NCBI GenBank assembly: GCA_012861695.1
Contig: JAAOOA010000028.1
Location: 13,136,673 to 13,200,672 of the forward strand
Direction: 5' to 3'
Length of the DNA stretch: 64,000 nucleotides
From: Trematomus loennbergii
Taxonomy: Eukaryota; Chordata; Actinopteri; Perciformes; Nototheniidae
Shown: positions 11,024-22,992 of the stretch, in pieces
How positions within the stretch are numbered: position 1 is the first letter of the stretch
Layout of the letters: the number at the start of each line of letters is the position of its first letter
The notes under the pieces: model-generated
Database searches by the model: none
What the model saw: only the letters and a program-made list of their open reading frames with translations
What the model was told of the DNA's origin: nothing
Made by a program: the position numbers and the translations under genes

Positions 11024-11181
11024 CTGTAATGCTAACTAACGTGCTAGCTACTAGCTAGCTTGATCCACACACTCCTCTTTCATCAGACGGGAAGCAAAAG
11101 AACGAGCAAGACCCATTGCTGGTATAATAACAACCTGGTACTAAGCACACAGGCATCTTGTGAAAGTTATCTTATCTTAGC

Positions 11182-11218
11182 CAGCGCCATATAGATAGAT
11201 TCTATCTATATGGCGCTG
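11182..11218. repeat. 37-nt perfect palindrome
   Basis: The arm cagcgccatatagataga pairs exactly with its complement ending at 11218. AT-rich palindromic sequence (gtatatatacggtattat) follows. Confidence 0.9.
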
Positions 11219-11531
11219 ATCGTATATATACGGTATTATACGTATATCGTAGTGTCTCAATTGTGACATCACTTACGCGACTCTGGGATTTGTAGTCTTT
11301 CTAGTTACGTATTTTTCATAGTCTTATATTTCAACAGTTTTACGACAAACTGTGACTTTTTTGACATGGAAATGATTTTTTAAGATTGACAAACATCATA
11401 TGTGTAATTCATGGCACAATTCAAACGGGATCGAAAGATAAGTTTTCTCTCCCCATTGACTTCAATGCATAATTTTTCCGAAATAAGGTCCCATTACCCG
11501 GAAGTAAGTGGGCGTGACTTCGCCACTCTAT

Positions 11532-11665
11532 CCAAACCGCCCCCTACTACCCCTCCGTTTGCGCGTTCGCGCGGAGGGTCCGCCACATTAAGTGCTGTTC
11601 CAAACCAACGAGTGTGGAGCGGTGTGGAGGGGGAGTGGGCTATCAAGCCCTCAAACGAGAAGGGT
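11532..11665. repeat. GC-rich dispersed repeat, copy 1
   Basis: Landmarks are ccaaaccgccccctac, gcgcgttcgcgcggagggtc and gagggggagtgggctatc. The same block is present in reverse complement at about 39505-39640. It carries a short palindrome around gcgcgttcgcgc. It lies directly upstream of the zinc-finger gene promoter. Confidence 0.75.
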
Positions 11666-11725
11666 CTAGCTGCGGCCGCGGCCAGTACACGACACGCCCA
11701 CCTGACACGACACTACGGTGGCTGA

Positions 11726-11828
11726 GAGACATTACCGTACATGGCAGATTAAAAGCGAATTGACGACACTGACGCTGACGCAAGGATATTTAAGGAGACA
11801 TGAGGTTTACAGAGAACAGACAAACAAT
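11726..11828 (+). promoter_or_regulatory. Core promoter and 5' UTR of the zinc-finger gene
   Basis: TATA-like tatttaag (11788-11795) lies about 35 bp before the ATG at 11829. Upstream is a segment reading attaccgtacatggcag then attaaaagcgaattgacg. It also occurs, inverted, just outside the right end of the 16-kb array (31667-31708) and in a diverged form outside its left end (15393-15419). The 5' UTR is therefore very short or the TATA is coincidental. Confidence 0.5.
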
Positions 11829-11989
11829 ATGGCGCACCGAGTACAGGTAATTAACGTATTGTGGTTTTAGATATAATTACATACTATTTATTTAGGTTCT
11901 CGTTTGTTTGTCGATGTGGCTGTTTAGCGCAGTGTAATTGTGTTTATTTTGCTAATTTGTATTTTAAATATTAAATGTAAAGGAATGGA

Positions 11990-12031
<42 letters not shown>

Positions 12032-13656
12032 TAGCTCTTAGCTTGACATGCTCGACGTTCAGTTAGCATATATGCTAACTGAACATGCTCGTTCAGTTAG
12101 CATGTCAAGCTAAGAGCTAAGATATATGTATATATTTTAGCTTGACAGATGGAACAATGCATGTACTCGCATTTTTACAAGAATCTGATTTGTGTAAGTT
12201 TTAAATATTCATTGAAGGTGTCTTTCACATTTGAATGTTTTAAAAAAAAAAACATGTATTAGCTGCTATACTGACATGCACATATGTATAATTATATTAT
12301 TATTTTAAGTGTGGTTTAAAGTTAAATGATATATAGTTATTGGGTAGAGCCAAGTAACCCAGGTGGATGCAATCAGGCCTCTGTTTTTAGATGGGGTTTG
12401 TGGCCATGCTGTAGGCCTGACATTTAAACCATAGACTGTATATATAAAGATTTAAACTAGCTGAAGGGCTTTCTGTTCGAACCACAGTGACATCTAGAGG
12501 TTGTTTTGTGCATAACATGTCAACCAAAAGGGTAGAGCTGGCTGAATCAGATGGAGTTAAACTTTTTTTTTTTCAACAAGATATCAAGACACAAAATGTG
12601 CTCTACCAAATGGTGGCGCTGGCAGTTAAAGGGTTACCTTCTGAAAGTGAGGAAGTATGACCAGCTTTGTCCCATAGGATTATACAGGCCAGTCCATTGC
12701 TGCTTGTTTAAGGAGTTAACTATTTCCAATATTAAAGTCACTGAAATTGTATTCTATTTTATTCACCTATAGACAAACAACACAACACTCCGTGATGGAG
12801 CACGCCCAGAGCTCAACAAATTGGACTCGGACACCTTCCAGTGTCCATTTTGTGAAAGGACCGGGTCATACCCTGGTCTGATGGCTCATTTGCAGAGCCA
12901 CCAGAGGGCACTTGTGAAATATGGAGGTAAGTACATCTATAATTCTATATGATCATTGTATACTTCATCACATTACATTACATGTTACTTGTTAGATGTG
13001 TTTAATGCCTCACACATTATGGATACATGTGTTATTTCTGTGCCCCAGGACATCCTTGGTGTAAATTAATTTTGAATTATAAATTGAACATTAAAAATTA
13101 GATTTATATTCAGGTTATGAAGTGTTAATAATGCTGGAAAAGTATCCTTATTTGGGGTAGGCACAATATGAGCATAATCACACATTCAATCTGCAAAAAT
13201 TCAGTTTATAGGCAAAAATATTATTGTTGGTGACATGATTATTTATTGCTCTCGCACAAACACCTTGTTTCAAATTGCATATTTACAAGAAATTCATGTT
13301 GGTTTGTTTCTAGAATCCTCTAAACCACTTTCTGTCTCTTTTTAGGTTATAATGTTTATAAATGCCATCTCAAATGTGTGGCCAGCAGCCATTATCACTG
13401 TGGCTTTTGCCCAAGAATCATTGGGAGAAAGGAGATGTTTATTAGTCACTTTAAAAACTGCTGCACTGAACATCCAACTACGTTGGCGGCGGCCCCAGCA
13501 ACCACAACGACTCCTCCAGTGATGGCCCGACGAGCTCCAGTGATGGCCCGACGCCGCTCCAGTGATGGCCCGACGGCCGCTCCAGTGATGGCCGACGGCC
13601 GCTCCAGTGATGGCCCGACGGCCGCTCCAGTGATGGCACGACGGCCGCTCCAGTGA
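11829..13656 (+). CDS. Small two-finger zinc-finger protein, 3 exons
   Basis: The spliced model is 11829-11846, 12773-12926 and 13346-13656. All junctions are GT-AG, phases agree, and it gives 160 aa. Exon 1 encodes MAHRVQ. Exon 2 encodes a C2H2 finger: Cys30, Cys33, His45, His49 (C-X2-C-X11-H-X3-H). Exon 3 encodes Cys64/Cys68 and a second finger of C2HC type: Cys76, Cys79, His92, Cys96. From about residue 114 to the stop the protein is translated minisatellite (PVMARR, SSDGPTA types). The fingers suggest nucleic-acid or protein binding in the nucleus; no partner can be inferred. AATAAA at 13817-13822 ends the transcript. The N-terminal exons look intact, with no stops. Similar finger pairs occur in multicopy fish genes, from memory, so this may be a family member or a TE-borne gene. 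Confidence 0.78.
11994..12125. repeat. (TA)n followed by nested hairpins in intron 1
   Basis: About 36 bp of TA is followed by an inverted repeat: 12026-12052 pairs with 12099-12125 (arm core cttagctcttagcttgacat). Inside its loop a second palindrome, gttcagttagcat and its complement (12058-12084), forms another hairpin, and gttcagttagcat occurs a third time at 12091. Confidence 0.88.
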
Positions 13657-13690
13657 TGGCTCCGACGGCCGCTCCAGTGATGGCTCCGGC
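13514..13690 (+). repeat. Coding minisatellite, 21-24 bp unit, 8 copies
   Basis: The unit is ctccagtgatggcccgacgg plus two or three bases. Successive unit lengths are about 21, 22, 23, 22, 23, 23, 24 bp, so the reading frame changes between copies. The gene's stop codon lies inside the sixth unit, and the last two copies are 3' UTR. Confidence 0.93.
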
Positions 13691-13816
13691 TGCTGCAGCA
13701 ACATGGCACAATATTTCCACAGCCCCCAACATTTTGATGTCAAAGCGCAAAACCACAACATGTTGTTTTTGTAGCCTACAACTAAAAAGGAACATTTTTC
13801 ACATGATGTTCTGTTC

Positions 13817-13822
13817 AATAAA
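13817..13822 (+). promoter_or_regulatory. Polyadenylation signal AATAAA
   Basis: The hexamer lies 160 bp after the stop codon of the zinc-finger gene. GT-rich sequence (ggtatcagtgtcttattgt) follows within 30 bp, as expected of a cleavage site. Confidence 0.7.
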
Positions 13823-13965
13823 TGTTCATTGAGGAAAACGGTATCAGTGTCTTATTGTATATTCATCACAGTGAATGCAGTGAATGCTGAACTTGCCGGA
13901 CCATATACTGTAGTTGAAAGTACACAATGAAACACTGGCTTGCTTGTATCAAATCAATACAATTC

Positions 13966-14285
13966 CCACATGCCCTACCCCGGAACCTGCGGTCTTCAGA
14001 CTCTGGCCCCCCGCACCAACCTGCGATCCTTCGGGGACAGAGCCTTCAGTATGGCAGCCCCCACTCTCTGGAACGCTCTCCCTGCGGAGATCTGCAACAT
14101 CCCCACGCTTGACGCCTTCAAAAGGGCCCTCAAGTCTGCCAAGGTCTTTGGCCCCAAATCTATTTGTTTTGTCTGTCTAACTGTTCGTCTGACTGCCTTT
14201 TGTTATGTTTGTTTCTACTCCTGTTCTTTTTAAAGCGACCTTGGGTCTCATGAAAGGCGCTATATAAATCCAAGTTATTATTAAT
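13966..14285 (+). mobile_element. 5'-truncated LINE (L2/CR1 group), 3' end
   Basis: The frame encodes FGDRAFSMAAPTLWNALP followed by LDAFKRALKS, the characteristic C-terminal end of L2/CR1/Rex-group reverse-transcriptase proteins. It is followed by a 3' UTR with gaaaggcgctatataaat and a short attatt tail. The reverse-transcriptase core itself is absent, so the copy is dead on arrival. Confidence 0.8.
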
Positions 14286-15390
14286 ACATCATTGGAACGG
14301 TAAGAATCTCAGCTACAACACTGACTAAAGCCTTCCCATCTCCAGTATGCCTACATGACAAGCATTTTTATAATATACAGTAAACATATCTTTGACTTAT
14401 TGCAAAATTATAAAATGAAATTCACCCCTGCTGTCATTCTGGCTTTGACTGTTCAAATGAGATGTCAACCATCAAAATGGGATAAGGGGTTCCAGAAATA
14501 TCACTGTGCAAAACACACCGGCCAATTTTGACCGATAATAGTATGGGAAGGGGGGTATGACCGAACGCAAGAGAAGAGACAATCATCAAGCCAGATACCA
14601 AGGTATTTACAACAGGCAACCACTTCAATTACTTTTCCTTTATGTTATTGTTATTTGGTTTTTATTAGTGCTTTTGTCGTTTTGAAGGAAATTAAAATAC
14701 TGTATTGAGTTGGTTTCTTCTGTTTTGGAAGCCTTGTATATCTTTTTGGTCTTGTTAGAAATACCCCATGGTAAAACTGTGTTCTAGCAGCAGTTAAAGA
14801 AGCTTAGTTTGCTGTCTTAGACTGCCAGATGTATTAAGATGGTTTGTTCACAATTTACACATAAAACCTAAATGTTCATCTGTTTATTGTTCTTCTTCCT
14901 TTATATTCAAAGCATGTTGATTGTCTATTGGCTATATCTTGACATTATGTTAATTTGATCATACTTGCCATACATTTATTTTAATTGATGCGATTCCTTC
15001 AAAGGTTTTGTAATAGACCCCTAGTACTTTTAATTTATAAAGTAATAATACATGTGAATGATTGAGCTCATTAGTGGCCTGACTGGCCCTCCTAATTTGT
15101 TCCTTAATGACCCCATGATGTGATTATGTATATCTTAAAACCTTTAACAACTATATTTAGATGTTCACAAATATCTACATTTATGTATAAAATACATGTG
15201 TAGCAGTTAGACAAACATAATCAATAGATTATCTCATTAATACCTATTTTATATATTAAAAAAAGTTTACTAAACCACCGTTTGTTGACAAAATGATTTG
15301 GGTTGAAAGTTATACTGTTGTGTCTCAAACGGATAGACTAGGTTATTAATTTATTTGCCTAATAGTTGCTTAAAATGCTACAATAACATT
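14286..15390. other. Unassigned AT-rich intergenic DNA
   Basis: I see no splice-supported frame, no inverted termini and no tandem repeat. Open frames are short and without recognisable motifs. Confidence 0.6.
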
Positions 15391-15392
15391 TG

Positions 15393-15419
15393 CAATTCGT
15401 TTTTAATCTGCCATGTACG
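15393..15419. repeat. Left flanking copy of a 27-bp direct repeat around the array
   Basis: caattcgtttttaatctgcc plus atgtacg matches 31667-31693 in the same orientation with one difference. The two copies bracket the 16-kb array. The same sequence, inverted, is part of the zinc-finger promoter at 11726-11770. Confidence 0.7.
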
Positions 15420-15430
15420 ATCTCAATAAT

Positions 15431-17290
15431 AATTAAAGCTGCAAGCAGCGTTGAGCGGGTCTTCGACGCTCCGCAGGCTGTTGTCCGCACGTCGAGGTAT
15501 ATGCAGGAGTTTTCCGGACTCGGCCGTTGGCAAACGTGGGAAGTTTCAGGCCGATCGGACAACGTAAATGGGAGTTACAGCAGTATTATACAGTAAACAT
15601 GTGTTTGATGGCGAGTGATCTACTGCCATGGCAACGGCATATGATGACATCCCAGAATTGGCGTAGAGCTGTTGAGGGCCGGACCAGTAGCCATCATCTG
15701 AGTCTGGTGCAGTTTGGAACATTTTCCATTGATTTAAGACAACATTGTGTTTTACGGCGTGGGATGCGTTGCCATGGAAACGGCATACGGTGAGATCTCA
15801 GATTTGTGTAGAGCTGTTGGTCATGGACCAGTGATATAAAAGTGAAGATTGGGGACGATGGGACCGTGTCGATTGGATTTACAGCGACATCGTGTTTATG
15901 GCGAGTGATGCGTTGCCATGGAAACGGCATACGGTGAGATCTCAGATTTCATGTAGAGCTGTTGAGGGACGGACCATTAACTGTCATCTGAAGTCTGGTG
16001 CCGTTTGAACCTTTTCCATTGAATTAAGACAACATCGTGTTTACGGCGTGGGATGCGTTGCCATGGAAACGGCATATGATGACATCAGAATTGCGGTAGA
16101 GCTGTTGAGTCATGGACCAGTGATATAAAAGTGAAGACTGGGGGACGATCGGACCGTGTTGGATTTACAGCGACATCGTGTTTTATGGCGTGGATGCGTT
16201 GCCATGGAAACAGCATACGGGAGATCTCAGATTTCACGTAAGCTGTTGAGGGCCGGACCATTAACTGTCATCTGAAGTCTGGTGCAGTTTGGAGCATTTT
16301 CCATTGACTTAAGACAACATTGTGAAGTTTGGTGGCGTTCTGAGCATGTCAGTTTGAGTGATGACATCATCGTATTCGTTTGATGGGCCTAGCATCGAGC
16401 GAACGCGAACTTTGGCGCCAAATAACGGCTGCGCCGTGCGAAAGAAAAAAACTTCCGTGATAACTTTTAATTGCCCATGTCTCGAGATGCTACCCGACGA
16501 ATTCGAGTCGTACGGATAAAGTCCCTGGGAGAAGATAGATTTTGCGCGCAGGACGAAAAACGCGATAAATCGCGTTTTTCCACGCCTTTTTCGACGCCAA
16601 ATTCAAAATGGCCGACTTCCTGTACGTTATTTTTTACCCCTCCAAGAGGCTTTTTGTTCGTCTCCGCACCCTAGATATGCGTAGCGAGTTTCGTTTGTTT
16701 ACGTGAAAGTTAAAGTTGCCGGCTGTACGATATAAGCGGAAGTGGGCGTGGCCTACGCAATTTTTAACGTAAAGTTCCGGAACCAATTACCCATCTCAAG
16801 TTGCGCAGTTCTGACGCGCGTGCAACATTTGGTGAGTTTTCACATATGTGGCGGGGTCAAAAGTGTGCGCGAAAGATTAAAATAAGAATAATAATAAATA
16901 ATCGGACCAATATCAATAATGTGCTCGTTTACAGTGACGTGGGCTACGCCCACGTCACTGTAGGCCGTTGGGCTACCTACTGTCATGATTTAGGCCACTT
17001 TTAATGGACTTTTACCCGTCTTTTCCCCTGTTTTTAGTGGGTTTTGCATGGTTATCGCTCGCTTCGCGAGCGACTAAATAGATCGTAACGATATTAATTA
17101 TGCGAGTTGCAATCACGTGGGCTTTGCCCACGTGACTGGGCTCGCGCGGACTATCTGCCGTTACTATTTCCGAACCTTTTCTGTGCTTTTGCCGGTCGTT
17201 TTCCCTGTTTTTATGTGTTTTTCGCAGGTTTATCGGTCGCTGCGCGACCGATTTCAATAGGGTCTTCGCCGACCTATGGTCTCAGACCCT
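15431..17290 (+). repeat. Array unit A (about 5 monomers, hairpin tail)
   Basis: A 1,860-bp unit. It is flanked on the left by single-copy-like DNA ending in tcaataat. It ends with the hairpin-rich tail at 16898-17290. Several monomers have one-base deletions compared with later units. Confidence 0.9.
16898..17290. repeat. Four-hairpin tail, copy in unit A
   Basis: Four near-perfect palindromes lie in order: 16931-16961 (acagtgacgtggg stem), about 17056-17075 (cgctcgcttcgcgagcg), about 17110-17137 (tcacgtgggctttgcccacg) and about 17238-17258 (atcggtcgctgcgcgaccga). It ends tatggtctcagaccct. The same tail closes units B, F and G but not C, D or E. Confidence 0.9.
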
Positions 17291-19458
17291 AATTAAAGCT
17301 GCAAGCAGCGTTGAGCGGGTCTTCGACGCTCCGCAGGCTGTTGTCCGCACGTCGAGGTATCATGCAGGAGTTTTCCGGACTCGGCCGTTGGCAAACGTGG
17401 GAAGTTTCAGGCCGATCGGACAACGTAAATGGGAGTTACAGCAGTATCATACAGTAAACATTGTGTTTGATGGCGAGTGATCTATGCCATGGCAACGGCA
17501 TATGATGACATCCCAGAATTGGGCGTAGAGCTGTTGAGGGGCTGACTAGTAGTCGTCATCTGAAGTCTGGTGCAGTTTGGACCATTTCCATTGAATTAAG
17601 ACAACATGTGTTTTACGGCGTGGGATGCGTTGCCATGGAAACGGCATATGGTGAGATCTCAGATTTCACGTAGAGCTGTTGAGGGCCGAAGCATTACTGT
17701 CATTCTGAAGTCTGGTGCAGTTTGGAAGCTTTTCCATTGAATTAAGACAACATCGTGTTTTACGGCGTGGGATGCGTTGCCATGGAAACGGCATACGGTG
17801 AGATCCAGATTGGCGTAGAGCTGTTGAGTCATGGACCAGTGATATAAAAGTGAAGACTGGGGATGATGGGACCGTGTCCATTGGATTTACAGCGACATCG
17901 TGTTTTACGGCGTGGATGCGTTGCCATGGAAACGGCATATGGTGAGATCTCAGATTTCACGTAGAGCTGTTGAGGCCGGACCATTAACTGTCATCTGAAG
18001 TCTGTTGCGTTTGGAGAATTTTCCATTGACTTAAGACAACATCGTGTTTTACGGCGTGGGATGCGTTGCCATGGAAACGGCATACGGTGAGATCTCAGAT
18101 TTCACGTAGAGCTGTTGAGTCATGGACCAGTAATATAAAAGTGAAGATTGGGGGACGATGGGACCGTGTCCATTGGATTTACAGCAACACGTGTTTTACG
18201 GCGTGGGATGCGTTGCCATGGAAACGGCATACGGTGAGATCTCAGATTTGACGTAGAGCTGTTGAGGCATGGACCGTGATATAAAGTGAAGATTGGGGAC
18301 ATCGGACCGTGTCCATTGGATTTACAGCGACACCGTGTTTTATGGCGAAGGATTCGTTGCCATGGCAACAGCTTTTGAGGAAAACTGACTTTTGTCATAT
18401 TAATGTGTTGAGGGCCGGACCATTAACTGGCATCTGAAGTCTGGTGCAGTTTGGACCATTTTCCATTGACTTAAGACAACATCGTGAAGTTTGGTGGCGT
18501 TCTGAGCATGTCAGTTTGAGTGATGACATCATCGTATTCGTTGATGGGCCTAGCATCGAGCGAACGCGAACTTTGGCGCCAAATAACGACTGCGCCGTGC
18601 GAAAGAAAAAACTTCCGTGATAACTTTTAATTGCCCATGTCTCGAGATGCTACCCGACGAATTTCGAGTCGTACGGAGAAAGTCCCTGGGAGAAGATAGA
18701 TTTTGCGCGGAGGACGAAAAACGCGATAAATCGCGTTTTTCCACGCCTTTTTCGACGCCAAATTCAAAATGGCCGACTTCCTGTACGTTATTTTATACCC
18801 CTCCAAGAGGCTTTTTTGTTTGTCTCCGCACCCTAGATATGCGTAGCGAGTTTCGTTCGTTTACGTGAAAGTTAAAGTAGGGGGAGTTAACGTTAAAAAC
18901 GGAAGTGGGCGTGGCCTACGCAATTTTTGACGTAAAGTTCCGGACCAATTACACATCGCAATTTTGCGCACTTCTGACGCGTGTGCAAAATTTGGTGAGT
19001 TTTCACATATGTGGCGGGGCTCAAAAGTGCGCAATAAGAGTTCAAATAATAATCAGAATAATAATAAAATCGGACCAATATCAATAATGTGCTCGTTTAC
19101 AGTGACGTGGGCTACGCCCACGTCACTGTAGGCCGTTGGGCTACCTACTGTCATGATTTAGGCCACTTTTAATGGACTTTTACCCGTCTTTTCCCCTGTT
19201 TTTAGTGGGTTTTGCATGGTTATCGCTCGCTTCGCGAGCGACTAAATAGATCGTAACGATATTAATTATGCGAGTTGCAATCACGTGGGCTTCGCCCACG
19301 TGACTGGGCTCGCGCGGACTATCTGCCGTTACTATTTCCGAACCTTTTCTGTGCTTTTGCCGGTCGTTTTCCCTGTTTTTATGTGTTTTTCGCAGGTTTA
19401 TCGGTCGCTGCGCGACCGACTTCAATAGGGTCTTCGCCGACCTATGGTCTCAGACCCT
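17291..19458 (+). repeat. Array unit B (about 7 monomers, hairpin tail)
   Basis: A 2,168-bp unit with the same head as unit A. The hairpin tail lies at about 19066-19458. Confidence 0.9.
19066..19458. repeat. Four-hairpin tail, copy in unit B
   Basis: The same four palindromes as in unit A. The third has loop cttcg (cacgtgggcttcgcccacg). Confidence 0.9.
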
Positions 19459-21065
19459 AATTAAAGCTGCAAGCAGCGTTGAGCGGGTCTTCGACGCTCC
19501 GCAGGCTGTTGTCCGCACGTCGAGGTGTGTAGGTGTCTCGAGGACTCGGCCGTTGGCAAACGTGGGAAGTTTCAGGCCGATCGGACAACATACATACATA
19601 CGTACGAGTTACAGCAGTATCATAAACATTGTGTTTGATGGCGAGTGAACTGTCGCCATGGCAACGGCATTTGATGACAACACATAATACGCCTAGATAT
19701 GTTGAGGGCTGCATCGGTATCAAACCTGTGAAGTTTTGGGCCGTTTGGAGCATGTTAACTGGAGTTATGTTTTTTGGCGAGGGATACGTTGTCATGGCAA
19801 CAGCTTTTGAGGAAAACTCACTATTGTTATATTGAGGTGTTGAGGGTCGGACCATTAACTGTCATCTGAAGTCTGGTGTCGTTTGGAACATTTTCCATTG
19901 ATTTAAGACAACATCGTGTTTTATGGCGTGATGCGTTGCCATAGAAACGGCATATGATGACATCCCATAATTGACATAGTGCTGTTGAGGGCCGGACCAT
20001 TAGCCATCATCTGAAGTGTGGTTTGGACCATTTTCCATTGACTTAAGACAACATCGTGTTTTATGGCGAGTGATGCGTTGCCATGGAAACGGCATACGGT
20101 GAGATCTCAGATTTCACGTAGAGCTGTTGAGTCATGGACCAGTAATATAAAAGTGAAGATTGGGGGACGATGGGACCGTGTCCATTGGATTTACAGCGAC
20201 ACCGTGTTTTATGGCGAGGATGCGTTGCCATGGAAACGGCATACGGTGAGATCTCAGATTTCACGTAGAGCTGTTGAGTCATGGACCAGTAATATAAAAG
20301 TGAAGATTGGGGGACGATGGGACCGTGTCGATTGGATTTACAGCGACACCGTGTTTTATGGCGAGGAATGCGTTGCCATGGAAACGGCATACGGTGAGAT
20401 CTCAGATTTCACGTAGAGCTGTTGAGGGCCGGACCATTAACTGTCATCTGAAGTCTGGTGCAGTTTGGAGCATTTTCCATTGACTTAAGACAACATCGTG
20501 AAGTTTGGTGGCGTTGTGAGCATGTCAGTTTGAGTTATGACATCATCGTATTCGTTTGATGGGCCTAGCATCGAGCGAACGCGAACTTTGGCGCCAAATA
20601 ACGGCTGCGCCGTGCGAAAGAAAAAAACTTCCGTGATAACTTTAAATTGCCCATGTCTCGAGATGCTACCGACGAATTTCGAGTCGTACGGATAAAGTCC
20701 CTGGGAGAAGATAGATTTTGCGCGCAGGACGAAAAACGCGATAAATCGCGTTTTTCCGACGCCAAATTCAAAATGGCCGACTTCCTGTACGTTATTTTTT
20801 ACCCCTCAAGAGGCTTTTTTGTTCGTCTCCGCACCCTAGATATGCGTAGCGAGTTTCGTTTGTTTACGTGAAAGTTAAAGTTGCCGGCTGTACGATATAA
20901 GCGGAAGTGGGCGTGGCCTACGCAATTTTTAACGTAAAGTTCCGGAACCAATTACACATCTCAAGTTGCAGCAGTTCTGACGCGCGTGCAACATTTGGTG
21001 AGTTTTCACATATGTGGCGGGGGTCAAAAGTGTGCGCGAAAGATTAAAATAAGAATAATAATAAT
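19459..21065 (+). repeat. Array unit C (short, plain tail)
   Basis: A 1,607-bp unit. The head has gtgtgtaggtgtctcgagga in place of the usual stretch, and the first monomers are diverged (gcctagatatgttgagggct). It ends in aataagaataataataat and runs straight into unit D. Confidence 0.9.
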
Positions 21066-22992
21066 AATTAAAGCTGCAAGCAGCGTTGAGCGGGTCTTCG
21101 ACGCTCCGCAGGCTGTTGTCCGCACGTCGACGTGTGTGTCTAGGTGTCTCGAGGACTCGGCCGTTGGCAAACGTGGGAAGTTTCAGGCCGATCGACAATG
21201 TCTTTGAGTTACAGCAGTCACACAAACATTGTGTTTGATGGCGAGTGATCTGTCGCCATGGCAACGTAAATTGATGACACCCCATAATACGCCTAGATAT
21301 GTTGAGGGCTGCATCGTTATCAAACCTGTGAAGTTTTGTGCCGTTTGGAGCATGTTAACTGGAGTTATGAGAAAACCGTGTTTCATGGCGACCATTTTGT
21401 TACCATAGCAACAACATTTGATGAAATCTCAAAACTGACACATATATGTCTCGAGGGCTTGATGGTTAGCCATCATATGAAATCTGGTGCCGTTTGAACA
21501 ATTTTCCATCGAGTTAGGACAACACCGTGTTTTTTGGCGAGGGATCTGTCACCATGGCAACGGCATATGATGACACCCCATAATGGACTTAGAGCTATTC
21601 AGGCCGGACCATTAGCCATCATATGAAGTATGGTGCCGTTTGGACCATTTTCATAGGAGTAACAGCGACACCGTGTTTTTGGCGAGGGATCTGTCGCCAT
21701 GGCAACGGCATATGATGACATCCCATAATTGGCGTAAAGCTGTTGAGGGCCAGACCATTAGCCATCATCTGAAGTCTGGTGCCATTTGGACGATTTTCCA
21801 TTGAATTAAGACAACATCGTGTTTTATGGCGAGTGATTCGTTGCCATGGAAACGGCATACGGTGAGATCTCAGATTTCACCTAGAGCTGTTGAGTCATGG
21901 ACCAGTGATATAAAAGTGAAGATTGGGAGACGATGGGACCGTGTCCATTGGATTTACAGCGACACCGTGTTTTATGGCGAGTGATTCGTTGCCATGGCAA
22001 CGGCATATGATGACATCCCATAATTGGCATAGTGCTGTTGAGGGGCGGACTAGTAGCCATGATCTGAAGTCTGGTGCAGTTTGGACAATTTTCCATTGAC
22101 GTAAGACAACATCATGTTTTACGGCGAGTGATTCGTTGCCATGGAAACGGCATACGGTGAGATCTCAGATTTCACGTAGAGCTGTTGAGGGCCGGACCAT
22201 TAACTGTCATCTGAAGTCTGGTGCCGTTTTGAACCTTTTCCATTGAATGAAGACAACATCGTGTTTTACGGCATGGGATGCGTTGCCATGGAAACGGCAT
22301 ATGGTGACATCCCAGAATTGGCGTAGAGCTGTTGAGGGCCGGACCATTAACTGTCATCTGAAGTCTGGTGCAGTTTGGAGCATTTTCCATTGACTTAAGA
22401 CAACATTGTGAAGTTTGGTGGCGTTCTGAGCATGTCAGTTTGAGTGATGACATCATCGTATTCCATGGCGGTTGATGGGCCTAGCATCGAGCGAACGCGA
22501 ACTTTGGCGCCAAATAACGGCTGCGCCGTGCGAAAGAAAAAAACTTCCGTGATAACTTTTAATTGCCCATGTCTCGAGATGCTACCCGACGAATTTCGAG
22601 TCGTACGGATAAAGTCCCTGGGAGAAGATAGATTTTGCGCGGAGGACGAAAAAACGCGATAAATCGCGTTTTTTGACGCGTTTTTCGACGCCAAATTCAA
22701 AATGGCCGACTTCCTGTACGTTATTTTATACCCTTCCAAGAGGCTTTTTTGTTTGTCTCCGCACCTTAGATAGGCTTAGCGAGTTTCGTTCGGTTACGTG
22801 AAAGTTAAAGTAGGGGGAGTTAACGTTAAAAACGGAAGTGGGCGTGGCCTACGCAATTTTTGACGTTAAGTTCCGGGACCAATTAAACATCGCAATTTTG
22901 CGCACTTCTGACGCGTTTGCAAAATTTGTTGAGTTTTCACATATGTGGCGGGGCTCAAAGTGCGCTCAATGTATTAAAATAATAATAATAAT
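21066..22992 (+). repeat. Array unit D (plain tail)
   Basis: A 1,927-bp unit with head and first monomers of the unit C subtype, including an aberrant X-box (ttaccatagcaac) near 21410. It ends in an aataataataat run joined to unit E. Confidence 0.9.

Larger units (their letters stand above)
9099..11531. mobile_element. Element with about 230-bp terminal inverted repeats
   Basis: The left end atagagtggcgaagtcc and its following 230 bp, including aattacacatatgttgtttg, reappear as the complement at 11283-11531, ending gacttcgccactctat. Both arms carry a cca just outside, which may be a 3-bp target duplication. The interior is non-coding and contains a complete hAT at 9731-11023. The left arm also holds an aagatggccgtc YY1-like motif. 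Confidence 0.65.

Noticed and set aside
13342..13818. A 158-codon antisense frame over the zinc-finger exon
   Set aside because: It is the complement of exon 3 and its minisatellite. The sense strand has splice sites, fingers and a poly(A) signal.
17012..17292. 61-81-codon frames conserved in all four hairpin tails (MKSVAQRPINL, MQSRGLCPRDW)
   Set aside because: Their conservation follows from recent duplication of the array units. They span hairpins on both strands and have no codon bias or known motif.
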